Source: Auanema rhodensis
Lineage: Eukaryota; Nematoda; Chromadorea; Rhabditida; Rhabditidae
Assembly: GCA_964057225.1 (NCBI GenBank)
Contig: CAXKVF010000087.1
Coordinates: 124,001 to 188,000 of the forward strand
Direction: 5' to 3'
Length of the DNA: 64,000 nt
Position numbers and translations under genes: made by a program. Of this stretch, positions 1-11,440 are shown in pieces. Numbering within the stretch: position 1 is the first letter of the stretch; the number at the start of each line of letters is the position of its first letter. A model generated the notes under the pieces. That model was not told the origin of the DNA and did not search any database. It worked only from the letters and a program-made list of their open reading frames with translations.

Positions 1-15
1 TGGTATGTAACTCGC

Positions 16-25
16 TTCACGTGAA
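16..25. other. 10-bp palindrome TTCACGTGAA, present in each monomer
   Basis: This is a perfect palindrome with a CACGTG core, repeated in nearly every monomer. CACGTG is the E-box/G-box core bound by bHLH proteins in many eukaryotes and by bZIP proteins in plants. A rare change at position 18 (c18t) breaks it at 1250 and 43949. Binding in vivo is not implied; the motif is listed because it is a conserved dyad in the repeat. Confidence 0.8.
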
Positions 26-76
26 AGATAAAGAGATGCGGTTTTCAAAATTAGATTCCCCATGTCCATATTAGTC

Positions 77-92
77 TAAAAACAAATTTTTA
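77..92. other. A/T-tract dyad TAAAAA-CAAA-TTTTTA
   Basis: Two 6-bp inverted arms are separated by CAAA, giving an A-tract followed directly by a T-tract. Phased A-tracts are known to bend DNA and affect nucleosome positioning. Variants fall mostly in or beside the loop: a82g (aaaagcaaa), a84t, a84g, and a78g in the last 6 kb. Confidence 0.7.
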
Positions 93-103
93 TTGATATT
101 AGT

Positions 104-118
104 TCATGGTAACCATGA
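104..118. other. dyad TCATGGT-A-ACCATGA around a GGTAACC core
   Basis: Seven-bp inverted arms flank a single central A. The core matches the recognition pattern GGTNACC. The abundant t104g variant (GGTGCATGG) shortens the arms to 6 bp, and g102c (GCTTCATGG) lies just outside. The a115g (ACCGTG), t116c (ACCACG), a112c (TACCCATG) and 43.3-kb CATCGT variants break it in a few copies. Confidence 0.75.
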
Positions 119-137
119 CTTTGAAATTTACGTGAAC

Positions 138-157
138 TTTAATTTATGCTAATTAAA
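138..157. other. AT-rich dyad TTTAATT-TATGCT-AATTAAA
   Basis: Seven-bp inverted arms with a 6-nt loop could form a small cruciform or hairpin in single-stranded DNA. The recurrent variant t145a (TTAATTAATGC) falls in the loop and leaves the arms intact. The rarer a141t falls in an arm. This pattern is seen in sequence; any structural role is inference. Confidence 0.7.
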
Positions 158-161
158 TGTA

Positions 162-175
162 CACGTGATGTGCAC
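162..175. other. second CACGTG and the GTGCAC palindrome
   Basis: CACGTG (162-167) and GTGCAC (170-175) are two 6-bp palindromes two bases apart near the monomer end. The first is lost in copies with g165t (CACTTG, in the 11-29 kb region), c164t (CATGTG) and c164g (CAGGTG). The second is lost in copies with c175a (GCAATTGG, at 13727 and 15135). Confidence 0.75.
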
Positions 176-2816
176 TTGGTATGTAACTCGCTTCACGTGA
201 AAGATAAAGAGATGCGGTTTTCAAAATTAGAATCCCCATGTCCATATTAGTCTAAAAACAAATTTTTATTGATATTGGTTCATGGTAACCATGACTTTGA
301 AATTTACGTGAACTTTAATTTATGCTAATTAAATGTACACGTGATGTGCACTTGGTATGTAACTCGCTTCACGTGAAAGATGAAGAGATGCGGTTTTCAA
401 AATTAGATTCCCCATGTCCATATTAGTCTAAAAACAAATTTTTATTGATATTGGTTCATGGTAACCATGACTTTGAAATTTACGTGAACTTTAATTTATG
501 CTAATTAAATGTACACGTGATGTGCACTTGGTATGTAACTCGCTTCACGTGAAAGATAAAGAGATGCGGTTTTCAAAATTAGATTCCCCATGTCCATATT
601 AGTCTAAAAACAAATTTTTATTGATATTGGTGCATGGTAACCATGACTTTGAAATTTACGTGAACTTTAATTTATGCTAATTAAATGTACACGTGATGTG
701 CACTTGGTATGTAACTCGCTTCACGTGAAAGATAAAGAGATGCGGTTTTCAAAATTAGATTCCCCCTGTCCATATTAGTCTAAAAACAAATTTTTATTGA
801 TATTGGTTCATGGTAACCATGACTTTGAAATTTACGTGAACTTTAATTTATGCTAATTAAATGTACACGTGATGTGCACTTGGTATGTAACTCGCTTCAC
901 GTGAAAGATAAAGAGATGCGGTTTTCAAAATTAGATTCCCCCTGTCCATATTAGTCTAAAAACAAATTTTTATTGATATTGCTTCATGGTAACCATGACT
1001 TTGAAATTTACGTGAACTTTAATTTATGCTAATTAAATGTACACGTGATGTGCACTTGGTATGTAACTCGCTTCACGTGAAAGATAAAGAGATGCGGTTT
1101 TCAAAATTAGATTCCCCATGTCCATATTAGTCTAAAAACAAATTTTTATTGATATTGGTTCATGGTAACCATGACTTTGAAATTTACGTGAACTTTAATT
1201 TATGCTAATTAAATGTACACGTGATGTGCACTTGGTATGTAACTCGCTTTACGTGAAAGATAAAGAGATGCGGTTTTCAAAATTAGATTCCCCATGTCCA
1301 TATTAGTCTAAAAACAAATTTTTATTGATATTGGTGCATGGTAACCATGACTTTGAAATTTACGTGAACTTTAATTTATGCTAATTAAATGTACACGTGA
1401 TGTGCACATGGTATGTAACTCGCTTCACGTGAAAGATGAAGAGATGCGGTTTTCAAAATTAGATTCCCCATGTCCATATTAGTCTAAAAACAAATTTTTA
1501 TTGATATTGGTTCATGGTAACCATGACTTTGAAATTTACGTGAACTTTAATTTATGCTAATTAAATGTACACGTGATGTGCACTTGGTATGTAACTCGCT
1601 TCACGTGAAAGATAAAGAGATGCGGTTTTCAAAATTAGATTCCCCATGTCCATATTAGTCTAAAAACAAATTTTTATTGATATTGGTGCATGGTAACCAT
1701 GACTTTGAAATTTACGTGAACTTTAATTTATGCTAATTAAATGTACACGTGATGTGCACTTGGTATGTAACTCGCTTCACGTGAAAGATAAAGAGATGCG
1801 GTTTTCAAAATTAGATTCCCCATGTCCATATTAGTCTAAAAACAAATTTTTATTGATATTGGTGCATGGTAACCATGACTTTGAAATTTACGTGAACTTT
1901 AATTTATGCTAATTAAATGTACACGTGATGTGCACTTGGTATGTAACTCGCTTCACGTGAAAGATAAAGAGATGCGGTTTTCAAAATTAGATTCCCCATG
2001 TCCATATTAGTCTAAAAACAAATTTTTATTGATATTGGTTCATGGTAACCATGACTTTGAAATTTACGTGAACTTTAATTTATGCTAATTAAATGTACAC
2101 GTGATGTGCACTTGGTATGTAACTCGCTTCACGTGAAAGATAAAGAGATGCGGTTTTCAAAATTAGATTCCCCATGTCCATATTAGTCTAAAAACAAATT
2201 TTTATTGATATTGGTTCATGGTAACCATGACTTTGAAATTTACGTGAACTTTAATTAATGCTAATTAAATGTACATGTGATGTGCACTTGGTATGTAACT
2301 CGCTTCACGTGAAAGATAAAGAGATGCGGTTTTCAAAATTAGATTCCCCATGTCCATATTAGTCTAAAAACAAATTTTTATTGATATTGCTTCATGGTAA
2401 CCATGACTTTGAAATTTACGTGAACTTTAATTTATGCTAATTAAATGTACACGTGATGTGCACTTGGTATGTAACTCGCTTCACGTGAAAGATAAAGAGA
2501 TGCGGTTTTCAAAATTAGATTCCCCATGTCCATATTAGTCTAAAAACAAATTTTTATTGATATTGGTTCATGGTAACCATGACTTTGAATTTTACGTGAA
2601 CTTTAATTTATGCTAATTAAATGTACACGTGATGTGCACTTGGTATGTAACTCGCTTCACGTGAAAGATAAAGAAATGCGGTTTTCAAAATTAGATTCCC
2701 CATGTCCATATTAGTCTAAAAACAAATTTTTATTGATATTGGTGCATGGTAACCATGACTTTGAAATTTACGTGAACTTTAATTTATGCTAATTAAATGT
2801 ACACGTGATGTGCACT

Positions 2817-3520
2817 TGGTATGTAACTCGCTTCACGTGAAAGATAAAGAGATGCGGTTTTCAAAATTAGATTCCCCATGTCCATATTAGTCTAAAAGCA
2901 AATTTTTATTGATATTGGTTCATGGTAACCATGACTTTGAATTTTACGTGAACTTTAATTTATGCTAATTAAATGAACACGTGATGTGCACTTGGTATGT
3001 AACTCGCTTCACGTGAAAGATAAAGAGATGCGGTTTTCAAAATTAGATTCCCCATGTCCATATTAGTCTAAAAACAAATTTTTATTGATATTGGTGCATG
3101 GTAACCATGACTTTGAAATTTACGTGAACTTTAATTTATGCTAATTAAATGTACACGTGATGTGCACTTGGTATGTAACTCGCTTCACGTGAAAGATAAA
3201 GAGATGCGGTTTTCAAAATTAGATTCCCCATGTCCATATTAGTCTAAAAGCAAATTTTTATTGATATTGGTTCATGGTAACCATGACTTTGAATTTTACG
3301 TGAACTTTAATTTATGCTAATTAAATGAACACGTGATGTGCACTTGGTATGTAACTCGCTTCACGTGAAAGATAAAGAGATGCGGTTTTCAAAATTAGAT
3401 TCCCCATGTCCATATTAGTCTAAAAACAAATTTTTATTGATATTGGTGCATGGTAACCATGACTTTGAAATTTACGTGAACTTTAATTTATGCTAATTAA
3501 ATGTACACGTGATGTGCACT
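2817..3520 (+). repeat. tandem 2-monomer (352-bp) block, two copies
   Basis: A monomer with a82g, a126t and t160a followed by a t104g monomer occurs twice in succession (2817-3168 and 3169-3520). The equivalent place in copy B (from 45516) has one a82g-type monomer followed by one carrying a30g and t104g, so the doubling here is recent or was lost there. Confidence 0.85.
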
Positions 3521-6160
3521 TGGTATGTAACTCGCTTCACGTGAAAGATAAAGAGATGCGGTTTTCAAAATTAGATTCCCCATGTCCATATTAGTCTAAA
3601 AACAAATTTTTATTGATATTGGTTCATGGTAACCATGACTTTGAAATTTACGTGAACTTTAATTAATGCTAATTAAATGTACACGTGATGTGCACTTGGT
3701 ATGTAACTCGCTTCACGTGAAAGATAAAGAGATGCGGTTTTCAAAATTAGATTCCCCATGTCCATATTAGTCTAAAAACAAATTTTTATTGATATTGCTT
3801 CATGGTAACCATGACTTTGAAATTTACGTGAACTTTAATTTATGCTAATTAAATGTACACGTGATGTGCACTTGGTATGTAACTCGCTTCACGTGAAAGA
3901 TAAAGAGATGCGGTTTTCAAAATTAGATTCCCCATGTCCATATCAGTCTAAAAACAAATTTTTATTGATATTGGTTCATGGTAACCATGACTTTGAATTT
4001 TACGTGAACTTTAATTTATGCTAATTAAATGTACACGTGATGTGCACTTGGTATGTAACTCGCTTCACGTGAAAGATAAAGAAATGCGGTTTTCAAAATT
4101 AGATTCCCCATGTCCATATTAGTCTAAAAACAAATTTTTATTGATATTGGTGCATGGTAACCATGACTTTGAAATTTACGTGAACTTTAATTTATGCTAA
4201 TTAAATGTACACGTGATGTGCACTTGGTATGTAACTCGCTTCACGTGAAAGATAAAGAGATGCGGTTTTCAAAATTAGATTCCCCATGTCCATATTAGTC
4301 TAAAAACAAATTTTTATTGATATTGGTGCATGGTAACCATGACTTTGAAATTTACGTGAACTTTAATTTATGCTAATTAAATGTACACGTGATGTGCACT
4401 TGGTATGTAACTCGCTTCACGTGAAAGATAAAGAGATGCGGTTTTCAAAATTAGATTCCCCATGTCCATATTAGTCTAAAAACTAATTTTTATTGATATT
4501 GGTTCATGGTAACCATGACTTTGAAATTTACGTGAACTTTAATTAATGCTAATTAAATGTACACGTGATGTGCACTTGGTATGTAACTCGCTTCACGTGA
4601 AAGATAAAGAGATGCGGTTTTCAAAATTAGATTCCCCATGTCCATATTAGTCTAAAAACAAATTTTTATTGATATTGCTTCATGGTAACCATGACTTTGA
4701 AATTTACGTGAACTTTAATTTATGCTAATTAAATGTACACGTGATGTGCACTTGGTATGTAACTCGCTTCACGTGAAAGATAAAGAGATGCGGTTTTCAA
4801 AATTAGATTCCCCATGTCCATATTAGTCTAAAAGCAAATTTTTATTGATATTGGTTCATGGTAACCATGACTTTGAATTTTACGTGAACTTTAATTTATG
4901 CTAATTAAATGAACACGTGATGTGCACTTGGTATGTAACTCGCTTCACGTGAAAGATAAAGAAATGCGGTTTTCAAAATTAGATTCCTCATGTCCATATT
5001 AGTCTAAAAACAAATTTTTATTGATATTGGTTCATGGTAACCATGACTTTGAAATTTACGTGAACTTTAATTTATGCTAATTAAATGTACACGTGATGTG
5101 CACTTGGTATGTAACTCGCTTCACGTGAAAGATAAAGAGATGCGGTTTTCAAAATTAGATTCCCCATGTCCATATTAGTCTAAAAACAAATTTTTATTGA
5201 TATTGCTTCATGGTAACCATGACTTTGAAATTTACGTGAACTTTAATTTATGCTAATTAAATGTACACGTGATGTGCACTTGGTATGTAACTCGCTTCAC
5301 GTGAAAGATAAAGAGATGCGGTTTTCAAAATTAGATTCCCCCTGTCCATATTAGTCTAAAAACAAATTTTTATTGATATTGCTTCATGGTAACCATGACT
5401 TTGAAATTTACGTGAACTTTAATTTATGCTAATTAAATGTACACGTGATGTGCACTTGGTATGTAACTCGCTTCACGTGAAAGATAAAGAGATGCGGTTT
5501 TCAAAATTAGATTCCCCATGTCCATATTAGTCTAAAAACAAATTTTTATTGATATTGGTGCATGGTAACCATGACTTTGAAATTTACGTGAACTTTAATT
5601 TATGCTAATTAAATGTACACGTGATGTGCACTTGGTATGTAACTCGCTTCACGTGAAAGATAAAGAGATGCGGTTTTCAAAATTAGATTCCCCATGTCCA
5701 TATTAGTCTAAAAACAAATTTTTATTGATATTGGTTCATGGTAACCATGACTTTGAAATTTACGTGAACTTTAATTTATGCTAATTAAATGTACACGTGA
5801 TGTGCACTTGGTATGTAACTCGCTTCACGTGAAAGATAAAGAGATGCGGTTTTCAAAATTAGATTCCCCATGTCCATATTAGTCTAAAAACAAATTTTTA
5901 TTGATATTGGTTCATGGTAACCATGACTTTGAAATTTACGTGAACTTTAATTTATGCTAATTAAATGTACACGTGATGTGCACTTGGTATGTAACTCGCT
6001 TCACGTGAAAGATAAAGAGATGCGGTTTTCAAAATTAGATTCCCCATGTCCATATTAGTCTAAAAACAAATTTTTATTGATATTGGTGCATGGTAACCAT
6101 GACTTTGAAATTTACGTGAACTTTAATTTATGCTAATTAAATGTACACGTGATGTGCACT

Positions 6161-7216
6161 TGGTATGTAACTCGCTTCACGTGAAAGATAAAGAGATGCG
6201 GTTTTCAAAATTAGATTCCTCATGTCCATATTAGTCTAAAAACAAATTTTTATTGATATTGGTTCATGGTAACCATGACTTTGAAATTTACGTGAACTTT
6301 AATTTATGCTAATTAAATGTACACGTGATGTGCACTTGGTATGTAACTCGCTTCACGTGAAAGAAGAAGAGATGCGGTTTTCAAAATTAGATTCCCCATG
6401 TCCATATTAGTCTAAAAACAAATTTTTATTGATATTGGTTCATGGTAACCATGACTTTGAAATTTACGTGAACTTTAATTTATGCTAATTAAATGTACAC
6501 GTGATGTGCACTTGGTATGTAACTCGCTTCACGTGAAAGATAAAGAGATGCGGTTTTCAAAATTAGATTCCCCATGTCCATATTAGTCTAAAAACAAATT
6601 TTTATTGATATTGGTGCATGGTAACCATGACTTTGAAATTTACGTGAACTTTAATTTATGCTAATTAAATGTACACGTGATGTGCACTTGGTATGTAACT
6701 CGCTTCACGTGAAAGATAAAGAGATGCGGTTTTCAAAATTAGATTCCTCATGTCCATATTAGTCTAAAAACAAATTTTTATTGATATTGGTTCATGGTAA
6801 CCATGACTTTGAAATTTACGTGAACTTTAATTTATGCTAATTAAATGTACACGTGATGTGCACTTGGTATGTAACTCGCTTCACGTGAAAGAAGAAGAGA
6901 TGCGGTTTTCAAAATTAGATTCCCCATGTCCATATTAGTCTAAAAACAAATTTTTATTGATATTGGTTCATGGTAACCATGACTTTGAAATTTACGTGAA
7001 CTTTAATTTATGCTAATTAAATGTACACGTGATGTGCACTTGGTATGTAACTCGCTTCACGTGAGAGATAAAGAGATGCGGTTTTCAAAATTAGATTCCC
7101 CATGTCCATATTAGTCTAAAAACAAATTTTTATTGATATTGGTGCATGGTAACCATGACTTTGAAATTTACGTGAACTTTAATTTATGCTAATTAAATGT
7201 ACACGTGATGTGCACT
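6161..7216 (+). repeat. tandem 3-monomer (528-bp) block, two copies
   Basis: The series c60t, then t29a+a30g (AGAAGAAG), then t104g occurs at 6161-6688 and again at 6689-7216. The second copy carries one private change (GTGAGAG at about 7063). The same c60t/AGAAGAAG pairing recurs at 49388, 51676 and 52908. Confidence 0.85.
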
Positions 7217-10200
7217 TGGTATGTAACTCGCTTCACGTGAAAGATAAAGAGATGCGGTTTTCAAAATTAGATTCCCCATGTCCATATTAGTCTAAAAACA
7301 AATTTTTATTGATATTGGTGCATGGTAACCATGACTTTGAAATTTACGTGAACTTTAATTTATGCTAATTAAATGTACACGTGATGTGCACTTGGTATGT
7401 AACTCGCTTCACGTGAAAGATAAAGAGATGCGGTTTTCAAAATTAGATTCCCCATGTCCATATTAGTCTAAAAACAAATTTTTATTGATATTGGTTCATG
7501 GTAACCATGACTTTGAAATTTACGTGAACTTTAATTTATGCTAATTAAATGTACAGGTGATGTGCACTTGGTATGTAACTCGCTTCACGTGAAAGATAGA
7601 GAGATGCGGTTTTCAAAATTAGATTCCCCATGTCCATATTAGTCTAAAAACAAATTTTTATTGATATTGGTTCATGGTAACCATGACTTTGAAATTTACG
7701 TGAACTTTAATTTATGCTAATTAAATGTACACGTGATGTGCACTTGGTATGTAACTCGCTTCACGTGAAAGATAAAGAGATGCGGTTTTCAAAATTAGAT
7801 TCCCCATGTCCATATTAGTCTAAAAACAAATTTTTATTGATATTGGTTCATGGTAACCATGACTTTGAAATTTACGTGAACTTTAATTTATGCTAATTAA
7901 ATGTACACGTGATGTGCACTTGGTATGTAACTCGCTTCACGTGAAAGATAAAGAGATGCGGTTTTCAAAATTAGATTCCCCATGTCCATATTAGTCTAAA
8001 AACAAATTTTTATTGATATTGGTGCATGGTAACCATGACTTTGAAATTTACGTGAACTTTAATTTATGCTAATTAAATGTACACGTGATGTGCACTTGGT
8101 ATGTAACTCGCTTCACGTGAAAGATAAAGAGATGCGGTTTTCAAAATTAGATTCCCCATGTCCATATTAGTCTAAAAACAAATTTTTATTGATATTGGTT
8201 CATGGTAACCATGACTTTGAAATTTACGTGAACTTTAATTTATGCTAATTAAATGTACACGTGATGTGCACTTGGTATGTAACTCGCTTCACGTGAAAGA
8301 TAAAGAGATGCGGTTTTCAAAATTAGATTCCCCATGTCCATATTAGTCTAAAAACAAATTTTTATTGATATTGGTGCATGGTAACCATGACTTTGAAATT
8401 TACGTGAACTTTAATTTATGCTAATTAAATGTACACGTGATGTGCACTTGGTATGTAACTCGCTTCACGTGAAAGATAAAGAGATGCGGTTTTCAAAATT
8501 AGATTCCCCATGTCCATATTAGTCTAAAAACAAATTTTTATTGATATTGGTGCATGGTAACCATGACTTTGAAATTTACGTGAACTTTAATTTATGCTAA
8601 TTAAATGTACACGTGATGTGCACTTGGTATGTAACTCGCTTCACGTGAAAGATAAAGAGATGCGGTTTTCAAAATTAGAATCCCCATGTCCATATTAGTC
8701 TAAAAACAAATTTTTATTGATATTGGTTCATGGTAACCATGACTTTGAAATTTACGTGAACTTTAATTTATGCTAATTAAATGTACACGTGATGTGCACT
8801 TGGTATGTAACTCGCTTCACGTGAAAGATAAAGAGATGCGGTTTTCAAAATTAGATTCCCCATGTCCATATTAGTCTAAAAACAAATTTTTATTGATATT
8901 GGTTCATGGTAACCATGACTTTGAAATTTACGTGAATTTTAATTTATGCTAATTAAATGTACACGTGATGTGCACTTGGTATGTAACTCGCTTCACGTGA
9001 AAGATAAAGAGATGCGGTTTTCAAAATTAGATTCCCCATGTCCATATTAGTCTAAAAACAAATTTTTATTGATATTGGTTCATGGTAACCATGACTTTGA
9101 AATTTACGTGAACTTTAATTTATGCTAATTAAATGTACACGTGATGTGCACTTGGTATGTAACTCGCTTCACGTGAAAGATAAAGAGATGCGGTTTTCAA
9201 AATTAGATTCCCCATTTCCATATTAGTCTAAAAACAAATTTTTATTGATATTGGTGCATGGTAACCATGACTTTGAAATTTACGTGAACTTTAATTTATG
9301 CTAATTAAATGTACACGTGATGTGCACTTGGTATGTAACTCGCTTCACGTGAAAGATGAAGAGATGCGGTTTTCAAAATTAGATTCCCCATGTCCATATT
9401 AGTCTAAAAACAAATTTTTATTGATATTGGTTCATGGTAACCATGACTTTGAAATTTACGTGAACTTTAATTTATGCTAATTAAATGTACACGTGATGTG
9501 CACTTGGTATGTAACTCGCTTCACGTGAAAGATAAAGAGATGCGGTTTTCAAAATTAGATTCCCCATGTCCATATTAGTCTAAAAACAAATTTTTATTGA
9601 TATTGGTTCATGGTAACCATGACTTTGAAATTTACGTGAACTTTAATTTATGCTAATTAAATGTACACGTGATGTGCACTTGGTATGTAACTCGCTTCAC
9701 GTGAAAGATAAAGAGATGCGGTTTTCAAAATTAGATTCCCCATGTCCATATTAGTCTAAAAACAAATTTTTATTGATATTGGTGCATGGTAACCATGACT
9801 TTGAAATTTACGTGAACTTTAATTTATGCTAATTAAATGTACACGTGATGTGCACTTGGTATGTAACTCGCTTCACGTGAAAGATAAAGAGATGCGGTTT
9901 TCAAAATTAGATTCCCCATGTCCATATTAGTCTAAAAACAAATTTTTATTGATATTGGTTCATGGTAACCATGACTTTGAAATTTACGTGAACTTTAATT
10001 TATGCTAATTAAATGTACACGTGATGTGCACTTGGTATGTAACTCGCTTCACGTGAAAGATAAAGAGATGCGGTTTTCAAAATTAGATTCCCCATGTCCA
10101 TATTAGTCTAAAAACAAATTTTTATTGATATTGGTGCATGGTAACCATGACTTTGAAATTTACGTGAACTTTAATTTATGCTAATTAAATGTACACGTGA

Positions 10201-10560
10201 TGTGCACTTGGTATGTAACTCGCTTCACGTGAAAGATAAAGAGATGCGGTTTTCAAAATTAGATTCCCCATGTCCATATTAGTCTAAAAACAAATTTTTA
10301 TTGATATTGGTGCATGGTAACCATGACTTTGAAATTTACGTGAACTTTAATTTATGCTAATTAAATGTACACGTGATGTGCACTTGGTATGTAACTCGCT
10401 TCACGTGAAAGATAAAGAGATGCGGTTTTCAAAATTAGAATCCCCATGTCCATATTAGTCTAAAAACAAATTTTTATTGATATTGGTTCATGGTAACCAT
10501 GACTTTGAAATTTACGTGAACTTTAATTTATGCTAATTAAATGTACACGTGATGTGCACT

Positions 10561-11440
10561 TGGTATGTAACTCGCTTCACGTGAAAGATAAAGAGATGCG
10601 GTTTTCAAAATTAGATTCCCCATGTCCATATTAGTCTAAAAACAAATTTTTATTGATATTGGTGCATGGTAACCATGACTTTGAAATTTACGTGAACTTT
10701 AATTTATGCTAATTAAATGTACACGTGATGTGCACTTGGTATGTAACTCGCTTCACGTGAAAGATAAAGAGATGCGGTTTTCAAAATTAGATTCCCCATG
10801 TCCATATTAGTCTAAAAACAAATTTTTATTGATATTGGTGCATGGTAACCATGACTTTGAAATTTACGTGAACTTTAATTTATGCTAATTAAATGTACAC
10901 GTGATGTGCACTTGGTATGTAACTCGCTTCACGTGAAAGATAAAGAGATACGGTTTTCAAAATTAGATTCCCCATGTCCATATTAGTCTAAAAACAAATT
11001 TTTATTGATATTGGTGCATGGTAACCGTGACTTTGAAATTTACGTGAACTTTAATTTATGCTAATTAAATGTACACGTGATGTGCACTTGGTATGTAACT
11101 CGCTTCACGTGAAAGATAAAGAGATGCGGTTTTCAAAATTAGATTCCCCATGTCCATATTAGTCTAAAAACAAATTTTTATTGATATTGGTGCATGGTAA
11201 CCATGACTTTGAAATTTACGTGAACTTTAATTTATGCTAATTAAATGTACACGTGATGTGCACTTGGTATGTAACTCGCTTCACGTGAAAGATAAAGAGA
11301 TGCGGTTTTCAAAATTAGATTCCCCATGTCCATATTACTCTAAAAACAAATTTTTATTGATATTGGTGCATGGTAACCATGACTTTGAAATTTACGTGAA
11401 CTTTAATTTATGCTAATTAAATGTACACGTGATGTGCACT
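10561..11440 (+). repeat. five monomers founding the g38a/a115g and g74c lineages
   Basis: All five carry t104g. The third (10913-11088) adds g38a (GATACGG) with a115g (ACCGTG), and the fifth (11265-11440) adds g74c (ATTACTC). The trio g38a+a115g, plain t104g, g74c recurs as a unit at 14433, 15841, 19185 and 20769, so this trio was copied repeatedly as part of larger blocks. Confidence 0.85.

Larger units (their letters stand above)
1..176 (+). repeat. reference satellite monomer (phase used for all positions)
   Basis: This first complete copy sets the numbering used in other entries. The consensus has 26 C and 30 G in 176 bp (about 32% G+C). Landmarks are the start TGGTATGTAA (1-10), palindrome TTCACGTGAA (16-25), GATGCGG (36-42), an A/T tract (77-92), the GGTAACC dyad (108-114), an AT-rich dyad (138-157), CACGTG (162-167) and GTGCAC (170-175). 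This copy differs from consensus by g101a. The length of 176 is not a multiple of 3, so any reading frame shifts at each monomer boundary. The choice of base 1 as monomer start is arbitrary. Confidence 0.97.
1..704 (+). repeat. four leading monomers, related to 42524-43403
   Basis: Four monomers carry g101a, then t56a, then a30g, then t104g. A related order occurs at 42524-43403 (g101a, t56a, g101a, t56a, t104g), so the long-range homology described for 705-10560 probably begins before this window. The a30g copy is absent from the second location and a g101a/t56a pair is present twice there, so the two ends have diverged by whole-monomer changes. Confidence 0.75.
705..10560 (+). repeat. long-range duplicated segment, copy A (56 monomers)
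   Basis: The order of variants matches that at 43404-57483. The 13 monomers at 705-2992 match 43404-45691 one for one, including a62c, a62c+g102c, c18t with t176a, a30g, t145a+c164t, g35a and a82g+a126t+t160a. The monomers at 4401-5808 match 46924-48331. The 18 monomers at 7393-10560 match 54316-57483, including c164g, a31g, t56a, c137t and g64t. Local repeats specific to this copy include the extra dimer at 2817-3520. The two copies differ by whole monomers and by a few private substitutions. Confidence 0.85.

Noticed and set aside
16-25. Functional G-box/E-box promoter element
   Set aside because: CACGTG is short and occurs twice in each monomer of a gene-free array. With no gene or promoter context, a regulatory role cannot be supported.
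3842-4024. 60-residue open reading frame, with five near-identical ones at 11234, 14754, 16162, 19506 and 46189
   Set aside because: Each begins at monomer position 146 and exists only because one substitution (t72c or g74c) removes the TAG stop found in nearly all other copies. The monomer length is not a multiple of 3, so the frame ends in the next copy. The g74c monomer at 21121 gains another stop through a84t. Nothing suggests coding.
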